Shown here in pieces: positions 45,463 through 55,504 of a stretch of 64,000 nucleotides of DNA; the first letter of the stretch is position 1, and each line of letters opens with the position of its first letter. The DNA is taken from the NCBI GenBank assembly GCA_945643635.1, contig CALZFC010000030.1, positions 3,105,001-3,169,000 of the forward strand, read 5' to 3'. This DNA comes from Allodiplogaster sudhausi. Taxonomy: Eukaryota > Nematoda > Chromadorea > Rhabditida > Diplogasteridae. A program made the translations under genes and the position numbers. The notes below the pieces were generated by a model that was not told the DNA's origin, ran no database searches, and saw nothing but the letters and a program-made list of their open reading frames with translations.

Positions 45463-48337
45463 ATGTCCATCGCAGCGCAAAAGAAGCTGATGCTCTCCAA
45501 CGGCGTTGAGATGCCGCTCATCGGCCTCGGCACCTTTGACGTTGGAGAGATTCAGATTGATTATCGAAATAGATTGATTCATAAAAAAATGTATTTATGT
45601 CAGAAAAGGCAAGATTGGCATCTAAATTTCCAACACAGTATAGTAAGTATATTTTAACTGCGCGTTAAAATATAATATTTCAGCAATAAAAAATTGAGTA
45701 ATTAATTAACTAATTGTATTTGAAAGAATGTCGACGAGTCGGCGCTCGAGACGGCGCTGATCACGAATGGCTACCGCCTCGTGGACACGGCGGCCAACTA
45801 CGACAACGAGGAGGTGATCGGACGCGTCCTCGCGCGACTGCTCAAGGGGGGCAAGCTGAGGAGAGAGGACATCTTTGTGACGACCAAGGTTGGCACGGGA
45901 AATTGCACCAATTCACCCAACATTCACACATATTCACCCAAATGGTAAAATCCATATCGATTTTACCATTTGGGTGAATGAGGGTGAATGGGGGGGGGGG
46001 TGTATTGGTGAAGGGTGAATGTTGTGCCCATTATCTCATATAAGCTGCCCGTGTTGGTGGCGCCGATGGCGCCAAAACTACCAAATTTACTTGGCCTTTC
46101 AGGGACGGCGGAAAAACTACACAAAAAACAACTTTTTTTCCGTTCTGAAGTGATCGTTGACTTCAGAGCGGAAAAAATTCAACTAGGAAGGCGACAATGT
46201 AATTTCTCTTACTGAAGAAGGAAGAAAATGGTGTTGAACAACTTAGATCACTTTTATGGTCTTTAACTATCAGATATGGACAACGCATTTGCATCCGCCA
46301 CGCCAGGAAGCCTCACTCAGGGAGTCGCTGCAGAAACTGCAGCTCGACTATGTCGACTTGGTCCTTGCGCATATGCCGGCCGCATGCAAGGTTAAGAAAC
46401 AGGCGAGAGAGAGAGAGACAGAGAGAGACAGAAAAGATAGAGAGACAGATGAACTGGAAGAGATCGAGAGGGAACACAGAGGGAGAGAGAGCGCGAGGAG
46501 AGAGAGATGCAGAGACAAAGAGAGAAAGAGATTGAGAGGGCGACAAACAAAAGATGACGCACAGAAAGACAGAAGAAGTAAATATAATAACAATAAGAAA
46601 TAAAGTATGCTCATCTAGCCCGACTTTTGCATCACCCCGGAGGGCCCCTTTGAAGACGATGACACGACAATCGAAGAGATTTGGAAGGTTATATTACTTC
46701 TTACTTTACTGGTTCAAGCACGGGTAATAGTATTCATGTAAAAAAAACTCCAATAGGTTTTTTTTGCTTTCGTCGGTCTCATTCTTGTCTCATTGATTCC
46801 AATCACTCTTCTATTTCTCTCTCTCTCTCTCTCTCTCTCTGTCTGTCTCCCTCTCTTTCTTTATCTCTCTGTCAGTATCTCTCTATCTCTCTCTCCCTCA
46901 TTCTCTCCCTCTATTTGAAGGGTTTCGAGAGTCTCTACGACAAGAAACTCGCACGCGCCATCGGAGTCTCCAACTGGAATCCGGACCAGATCCAGCGGGC
47001 GCTCAAGATTGCACGCGTGCCCATTCATAATAATCAGGTGAGAGAAGTGGGGAGAGGGCTAGCGGGTAAGAGAGAGAAAAAGAGAAAGATAAAGAGATAG
47101 GGAGAAAGAGATAAAGAGAAATGATAACGAGATAGGGAGAAAGGATGAGGTAAAATTTAACTAATGAGGGTTAGAGAAGAGAATGTGCGAGAGGGAAAGA
47201 GAGAGAGGCAGAAAGAGAGAGGCAGAAAGAGAGAGAAAATAGAGAGAAAGTGAGGGAGAGCGAGAAAGAAATAGCTATGAAAGTATACGATACTCAGATT
47301 GAAGTGAATCTCTACTGGCCCCAATACGAACTCGTCAACTTTTGCCAGAAGAACAATATTGCCGTGACATCCTTTGGCACACTCGCATCGCCGGGGCGCT
47401 ACACTTTTGAGTGAGTTGTGCTAAGAGTAAAGGTGGATGTCGACGAATAGTAAAGAACAGAATCACTTCTTACTCAATATTAGTGTGAATACAGTACGCC
47501 ATTTCAGGGAGGAGAAGTGTTGTGTCTTCAAGCGGACGCCAAACCCACTCGAAGATACCGTGGTTAAAAGGCTCGCGGAGAAATATGGCTGTGCGCCTGG
47601 ACAGGTTGGATCAGTGAAATATGTGATTGAACAATACATTCTATTTTAGTTTTTAATGCCGGTTATAATACGTAAACAAGTGTTCTTGTTTATGAAAGAC
47701 TCTTATAACATATCTTCTCAACGAGAAAATATAGTGAAACAGATTCATACAGAGGAATTATGTAAAAAAAAAGAAAAAAAAACAAACATTCCAGATTCTC
47801 CTCCGGTTCTGCCTCGAGCGTAACATTGCGGTGATCCCGAAGAGCGGCAACGCCGTGCGGCAAGCGGACAACATGGCAGCCGGCAACTTACGACTCACTC
47901 CGACCGAAATGGTCGCACTCGAGAATAGACCGTATCGCGCGCGCGCTTTCATGCAGGACTTGTCAGTTTTTTCACATATTTATATTTATTTCGTAATTAA
48001 TTGACAATGATTGGTAAAAAAATATATATGCCATTTGCTATTTTCGATCATGACCCGAGAAAATCTGTGAAAGTTCCTGGAATTGTTCACTTTAGCTGTA
48101 GGGAGCAAAGAAGAGAGAGAGAGAGATATAGAAAGAGTTAGAAAGAAAGAGAGAGATGAAAGCAAATAGGAGTTCCAGAATTTTAAAGAGGACTCTTGAG
48201 GTTTGACGCCTTCTGATAAGCAACAAAAACATCATAATTTTTCTTTTTCTTTAAAATTGATGAGTCAATAATTGAAGAAGACCTTCAGCTTAGCCGGCAG
48301 CAAGGAGGATCCTTTCGTGCTGGAGAGACTTGAATAG
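45463..48337 (+). CDS. Aldo-keto reductase 2 (322 aa)
   Basis: Same reaction class and exon plan as its upstream neighbour. Exons 45463-45540, 45727-45888, 46274-46390, 46619-46687, 46921-47037, 47298-47410, 47508-47604, 47795-47961, 48289-48337; 969 nt, all GT-AG. Motifs: NGVEMPLIGLGTFD; RLVDTAANYDNEEVIGRVL with catalytic Asp and Tyr; Lys in FVTTKIW; His in LVLAHMPAACK; IGVSNWNPDQ; IPKSGNAVRQADN. A TAANYDN for TAAHYGN change sits beside the catalytic Tyr and might alter substrate choice (inference). Introns 3-6 are filled with (GA)n or (CT)n tracts. Appears intact. Confidence 0.9.
45932..45979. repeat. Perfect 21-bp inverted repeat inside a foldback block
   Basis: In intron 2 of aldo-keto reductase 2: left arm 45932-45952 (CACCCAAATGGTAAAATC core) and right arm 45959-45979 are exact reverse complements with a 6-bp spacer. 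Wider flanks (CACCAATTCACCC / GGGTGAATG...TTGGTG) also pair, so the whole 45905-46020 block is a foldback element. Confidence 0.8.
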
Positions 48338-49225
48338 ATGTGCTCTTCGCTCACTCGCTGGATGCTTCCAATATCGTTCCTGCAACCGCGTACATCTTTA
48401 TTACATGTGAATTATTACCTTGACGCTACTGTATTATCGTTTCGTATCAATGCAAAGGCAGCAATAATCTACATATACTACCTTTTCAAAACCCATCCGT
48501 TCTAGGGTGCTTGAGAATATTTCTCACTACTTGTCGGCTTGCAAAGAGCATGAATATGCAATGACGATTATTTTTGTTGTCTTCAGACTTATTTGAAGTA
48601 TAGTTAGAGATGATGTACAAATAAAGCAATATGAGAACATGAAATTCGGGCTTACAAGGGCCCTGAGGGCCAGAGAGAGTTTTGGTTTCTGCCTGGGCAC
48701 TTCGTACTGTTTCCCTGGTTGAGTACTATGTAGTTTTCTTCCAGAGCGAACTAACTTCCTGCGCCATGAAAAAGTTGCATTGCACATACATATATGTAGA
48801 TCTATGTTCATGGCGTGATGAGCTGTGTCGATCATATATAGTTCTTAGGTCTTTGCCCCCGAGATAAAATAACCCTCAAAATGTAATCCTTTCATCCACG
48901 CTCAGGCAATTTAGTTCCACTTAATATTACTTTAGCATATTGCACAAATTAATTGCTGCATACCAACTGCATACTAAGTTGCATAAATTTGCATAACATA
49001 GTTTGACGATTGCAACCTCAAATTGAGAAGTTGTGATGAGTTTCGAAAATATTCGCTTTGTGGGAATAACAGCGCTCGTTCGACAAATGAAAATCAGTGT
49101 TTAATCAATGCTACTTTCACTAAATTTCAACCTATTTATGGCCCCATCCTATATTCTCTCGTAACATTTTGAAAACACACAAAGATCGCAGGTCTTTATT
49201 CATTCGATATGGTGGAAATGGGGCT
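48338..49225. other. Intergenic, nothing recognised
   Basis: Between aldo-keto reductase 2 and the minus-strand MSP stop. No supported gene or RNA. Confidence 0.4.
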
Positions 49226-49869
49226 TCAGGGGTTGTACTCAATCGGGAGGTTCTTGCGGCGGACCATGCCGTCGCCCTGGAACCACTCGCGGCGGAACTG
49301 CTTGGCGGCGCCGTCCGGGGTGTTGGTCCACTCGATGGTGATGCGGTCGTTGTTCGTGTCCTCCTGCGAAGATGTTCCTTCGAGCTTGTGTTTGAAAAAA
49401 TATTAACTAATTAATTGATCAGATCGAATTAGAAATAGATCACAAAACATATAAGTCAGCATAATGACTGATGCTTCATTTGACCTGGCCATAGGCGAAG
49501 GCGTCGCACGAGACAGCGACCAGGACGGGTTCCTTAGGGTCGAGGACACCGCTGGCAGGGTCCACACCGAGACGCTTCATGTTCGTGGTCTTGAAGGCCC
49601 AGCCAATGCGGCGAGCAGAGCTGTTGATCACCTAAATCGGAAGAAATCAATACATTTTCGTAAATGAAATAAAGGTTTTATTAAAATATTTTACAGATAA
49701 CATATGTATGAAAGAGGAGAACTTAGGGATTGATGAGAGGGAAAGCTAGCAAGATTGGACATCTCCCCACCTTGATGTGGTAGGTGTGCTTGTCGTCGTA
49801 GGGCGCGTTGAAGACGACCTTGGAGTTGGGCTGAGTGGCGATGTCGCCAGGAGGAACGGACTGAGCCAT
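49226..49869 (-). CDS. msp: Major sperm protein, minus-strand copy (127 aa)
   Basis: Nematode sperm cytoskeletal protein that polymerises to drive amoeboid movement and also signals to oocytes. Minus-strand exons 49869-49771, 49631-49485, 49363-49226: 33 + 49 + 45 codons and stop, the family's canonical 127 residues. Seen: [91 protein letters not shown] and KNLPIEYNP. All introns GT-AG. Head-to-head with a near-identical copy 463 bp away; leader sequences and TATA boxes are mirrored. Confidence 0.97.
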
Positions 49870-49945
49870 GGCTTGGAGGAGGAGAAGTGGAGAGGAGAGC
49901 AGAGGAGCACAGTCGACGACTGATGGAGACGCCACTGAAAAGCCC

Positions 49946-49953
49946 CTTTTATA
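49946..49953 (-). promoter_or_regulatory. TATA box of the minus-strand MSP gene
   Basis: TATAAAAG on the minus strand, about 77 bp before the ATG, followed by GGGCTTTTCAGTGG and a CT-rich leader that is nearly identical to that of the plus-strand copy. Confidence 0.7.
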
Positions 49954-50248
49954 GGTTTTTCTCAGGCAAGAAATTTTCATATTGGCTAAAATGCAACGAG
50001 CTAATATGCAAAGCTCTTGGATCTTTCATTATATCACGGAACTGAGATCAAAAATCTCAATGAGCTCTGCACATTACATGTACATACATAGTTAAATCGA
50101 GTGCAAAATAATAGAAATTTAAATATTAATTTTATATTAAAAGATGTAAAACATTGAACTTGTTTTGTGTACTTGAGAAATATCACGAGTTTTGAATATT
50201 AACTTACAGCACCTTGCGAAAATGCAAAATTTCATGCTGACAAATTCA

Positions 50249-50256
50249 TATAAAAG
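50249..50256 (+). promoter_or_regulatory. TATA box of the plus-strand MSP gene
   Basis: TATAAAAG, about 77 bp before the ATG at 50333, followed by GCGCGTTTCAGAGG. The CATCAG..GCCGACTGTGCTCCT leader is shared with the other copy, so the two genes probably share sperm-line regulation from the central 300 bp. Confidence 0.7.
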
Positions 50257-50332
50257 GCGCGTTTCAGAGGCAATCCCATCAGTTGCCGACTGTGCTCCTC
50301 TGCTCTCCTCTCCACTTCTCCTCCTCCAAGCC

Positions 50333-50985
50333 ATGGCTCAGTCCGTTCCTCCTGGCGACATCGTCACTCAGCCCAACGCCAAGGTCGTCTTCAACGCGCC
50401 TTACGATGACAAGCACACCTACCACATCAAGGTTTGTTTTATTCAGCCTCCCCGTCTCTCCAAGTCATTCTTAACCTACATTCTGTCTTCATAAGCCACC
50501 AAGCTCCTTTCAATATGATTAAATAAAGTCTAAACTTCAAAAGAAGACAATTGTATTTAATTTTTCCATTTTCACGTGGTCAACACCTCTGCGCGCCGCA
50601 TCGGCTGGGCTTTCAAAACCACGAACATGAAGCGTCTCGGTGTCGACCCGGCCAGCGGTGTCCTCGACCCCAAGGAGCCCGTCCTCGTTGCTGTCTCCTG
50701 CGACGCCTTCGCGTATGGACAGGTATGGTTTAGTCAAAAACAAGAAACTTAATTATTTTCAAAATTAAAACTTACTCAGCAAAATAATCGCAAAAAATAT
50801 ATTTTCTAAAGAAAAAAAATGAATTTTAATTTAATCATGATTTCCAGGAGGACACTAACAACGACCGCATCACAATCGAGTGGACCAATACCCCGGACGG
50901 CGCAGCCAAGCAGTTCCGCCGCGAGTGGTTCCAGGGTGACGGCATTGTCCGCCGCAAGAACCTCCCCATCGAGTACAACCCCTGA
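50333..50985 (+). CDS. msp: Major sperm protein, plus-strand copy, abnormal intron 1 acceptor
   Basis: Exons 50333-50431, 50576-50722 and 50848-50985 encode a 127-residue MSP nearly identical to its partner (differences include V for I after exon 1 and GDGI for GDGM). Intron 1 has a normal donor (AAG|GTTTGT) but its 3' end reads TTTTCAC|GTGGTC: the expected CAG is CAC. No nearby AG gives an open frame (candidate AGs 29, 32 and 47 nt upstream are all out of phase). So the gene either splices GT-AC, carries a recent splice mutation, or the base is a sequencing error. Coding exons are otherwise perfect. Confidence 0.9.
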
Positions 50986-52690
50986 AGTTCCAATCTCTTC
51001 GCTTTCCCACTGGCAATTCTTTCCACACTCTCAGCCCTCCTATAAACAAATATGGTAAATTGTTTGTTGGAACAACTTATAGAGTCTGCTGATTCTGTTA
51101 TGTCGTCAGTAAAAAAATGCTGTACATTGCTCCGCTGGAAATTATTGTAATCGATATACTTGAATTTTGGTATTATTTTATTTTATTACTAGTTGATAAA
51201 TATGAACGTTATGTAGTTGTGTTGAGATCATATCACGTAGACATATCAGACTAGACTTGCGCCATGCGCATGATCTGCAGTATTTTGACACTCACTTCGC
51301 TCAACTCTCCGCCCGGTGTTTGGTTGGCCCTTCCGAGTCTCTCTTCAGTCTTCTCAAGACAGTACATTCGGTAGCATTCTTCTTCTTGCTTGATAAGAGT
51401 TGCACATAAAAGTGGGCCTGGTATTTTCGGATAACATTACGTAACACAACGGGAACGGAAGAGTGAAAACAATGTAGCTTGTTCTGCAAGGTGGTCGTAG
51501 ATCAAAAGCCGTTTGAGCAAAGCAAATCATGTAAAGAACGAGTGAAACTACAGATGGGAACCAAGAATTCGTCCCATTCCGGAATGTCCGAGAAAACTAC
51601 AGGGAACGACTGAAGTCGCCGCTTTCGAAAGCGTCTTGAATGTTCCCCGCTCATGGGGCAGCAGGTGGCACTTTTTGATATCTTATGGAAAATTCGGGGG
51701 AGAAGACTGATAATTATAAAATCTTCTGGTAAATTCCAGGATCCTAAGAAGTTAGCACCTTTCGGAACGTTCAGGAACATTCTCGGCGTTGGGGACCGAA
51801 TGCGGGAACTACCGGAATCTGATGGAATGTTCGCAGGTCAGAGAACTAAGGGGATATCCCAGATGAAAGAGAGGAGAGCGTGGAGAGAGACGCTCGATAG
51901 AACCAGACCGCCCTGCTATCGCTTCCCCTCGAACTGGTGCCACAGTTGTCGCAGGTCCTTCTCATGCACAAGCCCGCCAAGTGTAGGTTGCGGAAAGTGA
52001 TAGGCCCAAAAATAACTTCGCCGACATCGATCAGTGACTGGAAAAGGGAGACGGCACTGTTCCGCAGCTCCTGTTCAGCTAGAAAAAGTGGCCATGCCGT
52101 GTCCGCGGTCGCTCCTCACTAAGTGCGTACGCCGGAGGATGCTCTCGCAGGGAATCCTCGTGAGTATTGAGGAGGCCGGCCGGATGGGTCTCCCGGCTCT
52201 TTTTGCCATCACCCAGGCACATGCGTTCAGGGACTGCATGAACCAAAAATGTCTGGATGTGGAAGATCATTCTCCATTCTCATGCTCTATCTCTTTCTTT
52301 CCATACTTTTGTCTCTCGTGTAATTTGTATTTGTCCCACTCCCTCCCGCAGACCCGTCTTCTTTTTCACTCTAACCTATGGTGTGTCTTATTTTTCACAC
52401 GCTGGTGTTGGAGACGTGCGGAGTGGTTAGGGTGGACGAAAATGGGAGCAGCAGGTTGGCCGGGCGGATCAGAGGGATGAGATACGAAGGGGCGGTGGTG
52501 GTGCTGCTGCTGCCGCTGATGACGATGACCTCGGGACGCGGGAGTTGCCCGGTCAATATGTTGGTGTGGGAGAGAGAAGAAACGAGAGAAATCCGAAGGA
52601 GGGCGAGGGGGAGCGGGTTGAATTCCCCTCTGGGCGAGGGTGAGACTGTGGCAGAGGAAGCACCGCTCATAACCACACGCAGAAAATGAT
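50986..52690. other. Intergenic, debris only
   Basis: 51291-51358 is a short fragment homologous to the segment upstream of the tiny membrane-protein start codons (ACTTCGCTCAACTCTCCGCC, CCTTCCGAGTCTCTCTTC). 51600-51640 holds a small palindrome, CGCTTTCGAAAGCG. The GC-richer stretch 51880-52280 has partial open frames on both strands but no consistent splice model. Confidence 0.4.
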
Positions 52691-52802
52691 GTGACAAGGG
52701 ATGTCACAATTTGATGTCACAATAATGTACCGATTTTACGCCGGTACAATTGTGTTCCACCCCATGTCACAATTAGCAGTGGAACATAAAATGTGACATC
52801 TG
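52688..52802. repeat. Small element built of TGTCACAATT repeats
   Basis: Contains four copies of TGTCACAA or its reverse complement, paired GTACCG/CGGTAC and GTTCCAC/GTGGAAC, and ends GATGTGACA...TGTGACATC. Looks like a compact foldback insert inside the retroelement remnant. Confidence 0.5.
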
Positions 52803-53174
52803 AGCACCATTCGCCCCGCCCCTTTCTCCCTCCTCCTTCATCCCTGCAGGGAAGAAGCGAAGTGAGTGAGCGTCGCGGAGAGCGCGCTGTTGCGAGGAAG
52901 TGAGCATGATGATCTTCGTCAAGGAAATTCCGGCCTTGGATGGGAGCCTGTGCATAGCCACAGGGGCAAGAGGGACTCCCAAAAAGTCAAGGATCTTCTC
53001 GACGGCGAAGGTGTCGGCGTTGGCCACAGTCATGGGAGAGGAAAATGGAGGTTGAGGGGTGAGGCCAGAAAGAACGAGAGAGCGCGCACGCTCCTTGCGA
53101 TCATCGCGCTCTTCAAGAGTTTCCATCTTGAAGTCATAGTTGTCGGCAGGGGGAGGAGCCATAGAGGGTAACAT
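52773..53174 (-). mobile_element. Fragment of a non-LTR retrotransposon ORF1-like protein
   Basis: Minus-strand open stretch. It reads ETLEERDDRKERARSLVLSG, then KILDFLGVPLAPVAMHRL, then IIMLTSSQQRALRDAHSLR. This fits the pattern of the small RNA-binding-like ORF of nematode LINEs (ERxRSxVIxG..LDxLGV..VxRxG..VxLxSxxxQxxxLRxAxxLR). No intact element surrounds it; the frame then enters the TGTCACAATT insert. Confidence 0.5.
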
Positions 53175-53227
53175 GTAAAGTGGAAAAAAATGCGAATTTT
53201 GAATTTACATTTATCAATACTTACAGG

Positions 53228-53345
53228 TTCCACAACCTACTACTGCGATGTCAGCGTCTCGCGGGTACCCGTCCCTCTGGTTAGCCAGCCTGCCAAATTT
53301 CTCCCAACTCTTCAATCACTTCTCAAGTATGAATGCGCCTTTCGT
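53228..53345 (+). pseudogene. Exon fragment duplicated from the Gly/Tyr-rich gene
   Basis: After an AG at 53226, TCCACAACCTACTACTGCG...GG..CGGGTACCCGTCCCTCTGG...AGCCAGCCTGCCAAATTTCTCCCAACTC aligns with the last exon at 54493-54600 (ACGTACTACGGG..GGGTACCCATCCCTCTGA..CGCCAGCCTATCAAACTCC). The frame ends in a stop after KYECAFR. No partner exons seen. Confidence 0.4.
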
Positions 53346-53402
53346 TAAAAAAAACACTTGATTAATGGTAAATGATGCTCTATTTCCATGAGAATACTTT
53401 TT

Positions 53403-53830
53403 GCGCCCAATGTGTCACTATAGGGAACCCCAAGGGAACCCTAATTAGCATATTTTTCATATTTTGGGTACCATTAGGGGACGGTTTAGGGTAAATTTTC
53501 CCTAATTTCCCAAATTTGCATACATTTGCATAACATTGGGGACCTTTAGGGACCATATTGGAGCCCCAGTTTTGCAAAAATTTAGAATTTTTTAAACTAA
53601 TATAATACTAATGAAAAAATAGCTAAATAGCAAATTGAAAACAAATTACTAGAAATTTTTTCATGACTTTTTCAAAGTCTAATAAAAATTGGGAAACCCC
53701 TTTTTTACCCTGCCTTATGGGTGATTAGAATAATTTAAATGATGTCTATTTGGCTTCCCACCCGAGATCGAATAAAGAAGAGAAACCACAAGGACGACTT
53801 AGAATTCGCGAGCAAAAGCTTAAAAAAGGA
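53403..53830. repeat. Second copy of the 2.6-3.0 kb dispersed repeat
   Basis: Rich in AGGGAACC/GGGACC-type motifs and TTTGCATA. Shares ACTTTTTCAAAGTCTAATAA, GTCTATTTGGCTTCC and GAATTCGCGAGCAAAA with 2600-3045. Confidence 0.6.
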
Positions 53831-54223
53831 AGTTCTTAACCTTGAACTAATAGAGTGCTTTGAAAATAAGATAAACTCCTTGAATTAGGTCACTTCTTCA
53901 TTTATCACGTCAACGAAACAAACAAGAAACAACTAGACAAAGGGCTAACCGAAATAATTTCGTTGTTCGAAAGTGCAAGCCCTTTTGCAAATCTAACAGT
54001 TGATGTGGGCTCGAATTGTGAGAGAGAAAATCACTTTGCTCCTCTTCACTCTCGGAGAATGGTCTACCCTCTCGCGCCGAGTTACTATTGGCTAGTGTCC
54101 TCCTTCACACTATTATTTTTATTGACCAATGAGCAATTAATATTTTGCTTCTGGAGAGCTCAGGATTTGCCAAATATTAACATCAACTATTTCAACAAAA
54201 AAAAATACACGATTCTGTTTCAG

Positions 54224-54656
54224 TCCTGGAACCGTCGGAATGCCGTATTACGATCCGGCGGTCAGTTTGATAAATATTTTTTAAAGATAATATGAAGAAA
54301 CTTTTCCGATTAAAAGTACATTAAAAATATATACATATTTTCAGCTCGGCTATGGCTACCAATACGCTTCTCCCTACGGTCGGCATTCGTCCGTTTTCTT
54401 TCTTATTCGACGCCATTTTGTAACAATCTTTAGTATTTTACTACAGAACATGACAACTTTGGCAAGCAAAAATCGAAAATCAATAATTGCAGGCTACTCA
54501 ACGTACTACGGGTCTACGGGTACCCATCCCTCTGATTCGCCAGCCTATCAAACTCCTCCCAACCCTTTTGCCTTCCTTGAAAATCTCAATAAAGAAAGCA
54601 TGCACCCTTTAAAAACATTTGAAAGAACGATATTATGTATAATTGAAGATGAATGA
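54224..54656 (+). CDS. Gly/Tyr/Pro-rich protein, 3' exons
   Basis: Not assigned to a family. Exons 54224-54260, 54345-54378 and 54493-54656 keep phase with GT-AG sites. They read PGTVGMPYYDPA, LGYGYQYASPYG, YSTYYGSTGTHPSDSPAYQT and then an end region FAFLENLNKESMHPL finishing IIEDE. The first exon begins in mid-codon, so 5' exons are missing or unseen. Tyr/Gly-rich repeats occur in secreted cuticle-associated, antimicrobial and RNA-binding proteins; no RNA-binding motif is visible here. Moderate confidence that it is coding, none on function. Confidence 0.4.
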
Positions 54657-55504
54657 TATGTATTGGGCCAAAAGTGAGGTGCTGAGAATGTAATTTTCTT
54701 ACATATCAGAAGAATTATATACTCGAAACTTACATTGGCTGTATATGTAATCTAAATTTGATTTGGAATATTGATATTATCGTAAGGAGAGCATGTTCGA
54801 AACATAGAATTTGATTACATCTCGGCTTTCATGACCTATATTTGATACGAGCAACGCAGGCATTTTCACCTTTCTGCATACAAAGCTCTGCCCACATTTT
54901 TTTTTGACTTGAATAGAAAAAAAGGATAGAAGGAGGGCGAACGCCGGAAAATTTAGTGGGATTTGAAGTTGCCGCAGCCCTTCGTACTCTCTTTGTCTGC
55001 AGCCTGCGAAATAGCGGGCGAGAATGAGAGAACCTAGAATGAGAGCAGGGTGCACGCGGCAATTCGAGTCTGCATTCATTATTTTTCCTCGCTTTTTCTT
55101 CCTTTTCTTCTTTTAAAAAACTTTTTGCATATCTGCAAGAAAAACAATGTAATATGTAGGAGCGGATATTGTATATAATAATTAATATTAAAAAATACTT
55201 ATTCCAAATTTGAACGTATTTAAAAACCGAAAACCAAGAATGTAAATTAGAAATGTTTACATTAGTTGAACATTATAGGAGGGCATTGCTGTGCGATGAA
55301 AATGTGATAACCCTTAATGCATTTCGTGCGTTTCCTGATGAATAAGTTAATGAATGGTCTACTGAATATGATGTACTAAATTTGAAATACACACGCTGGC
55401 TGCAGTCTTTTGCTAGTCACTTCGCTCAACTCTCAGTTCGGCGTTTGGTTGGTTCCTCCAAATATCTCTTCGGCCTCGCTCTCGGCGACTCCGTCTCTCG
55501 TCCA
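54657..55504. other. Spacer upstream of the Cys-rich gene
   Basis: Holds a relative (about 54955-55035) of the CCTCTCTTTCGCGCGTGC block of the 11-14 kb cluster, and from about 55415 the conserved segment that precedes the start codon in all MLLLKA genes. In this copy the frame is open upstream of the ATG (from about 55382), so a longer N terminus cannot be excluded. Confidence 0.45.

Noticed and set aside
51653..52280. Open frames in a GC-richer stretch
   Set aside because: Overlapping frames on both strands, no motif, no consistent splice model.
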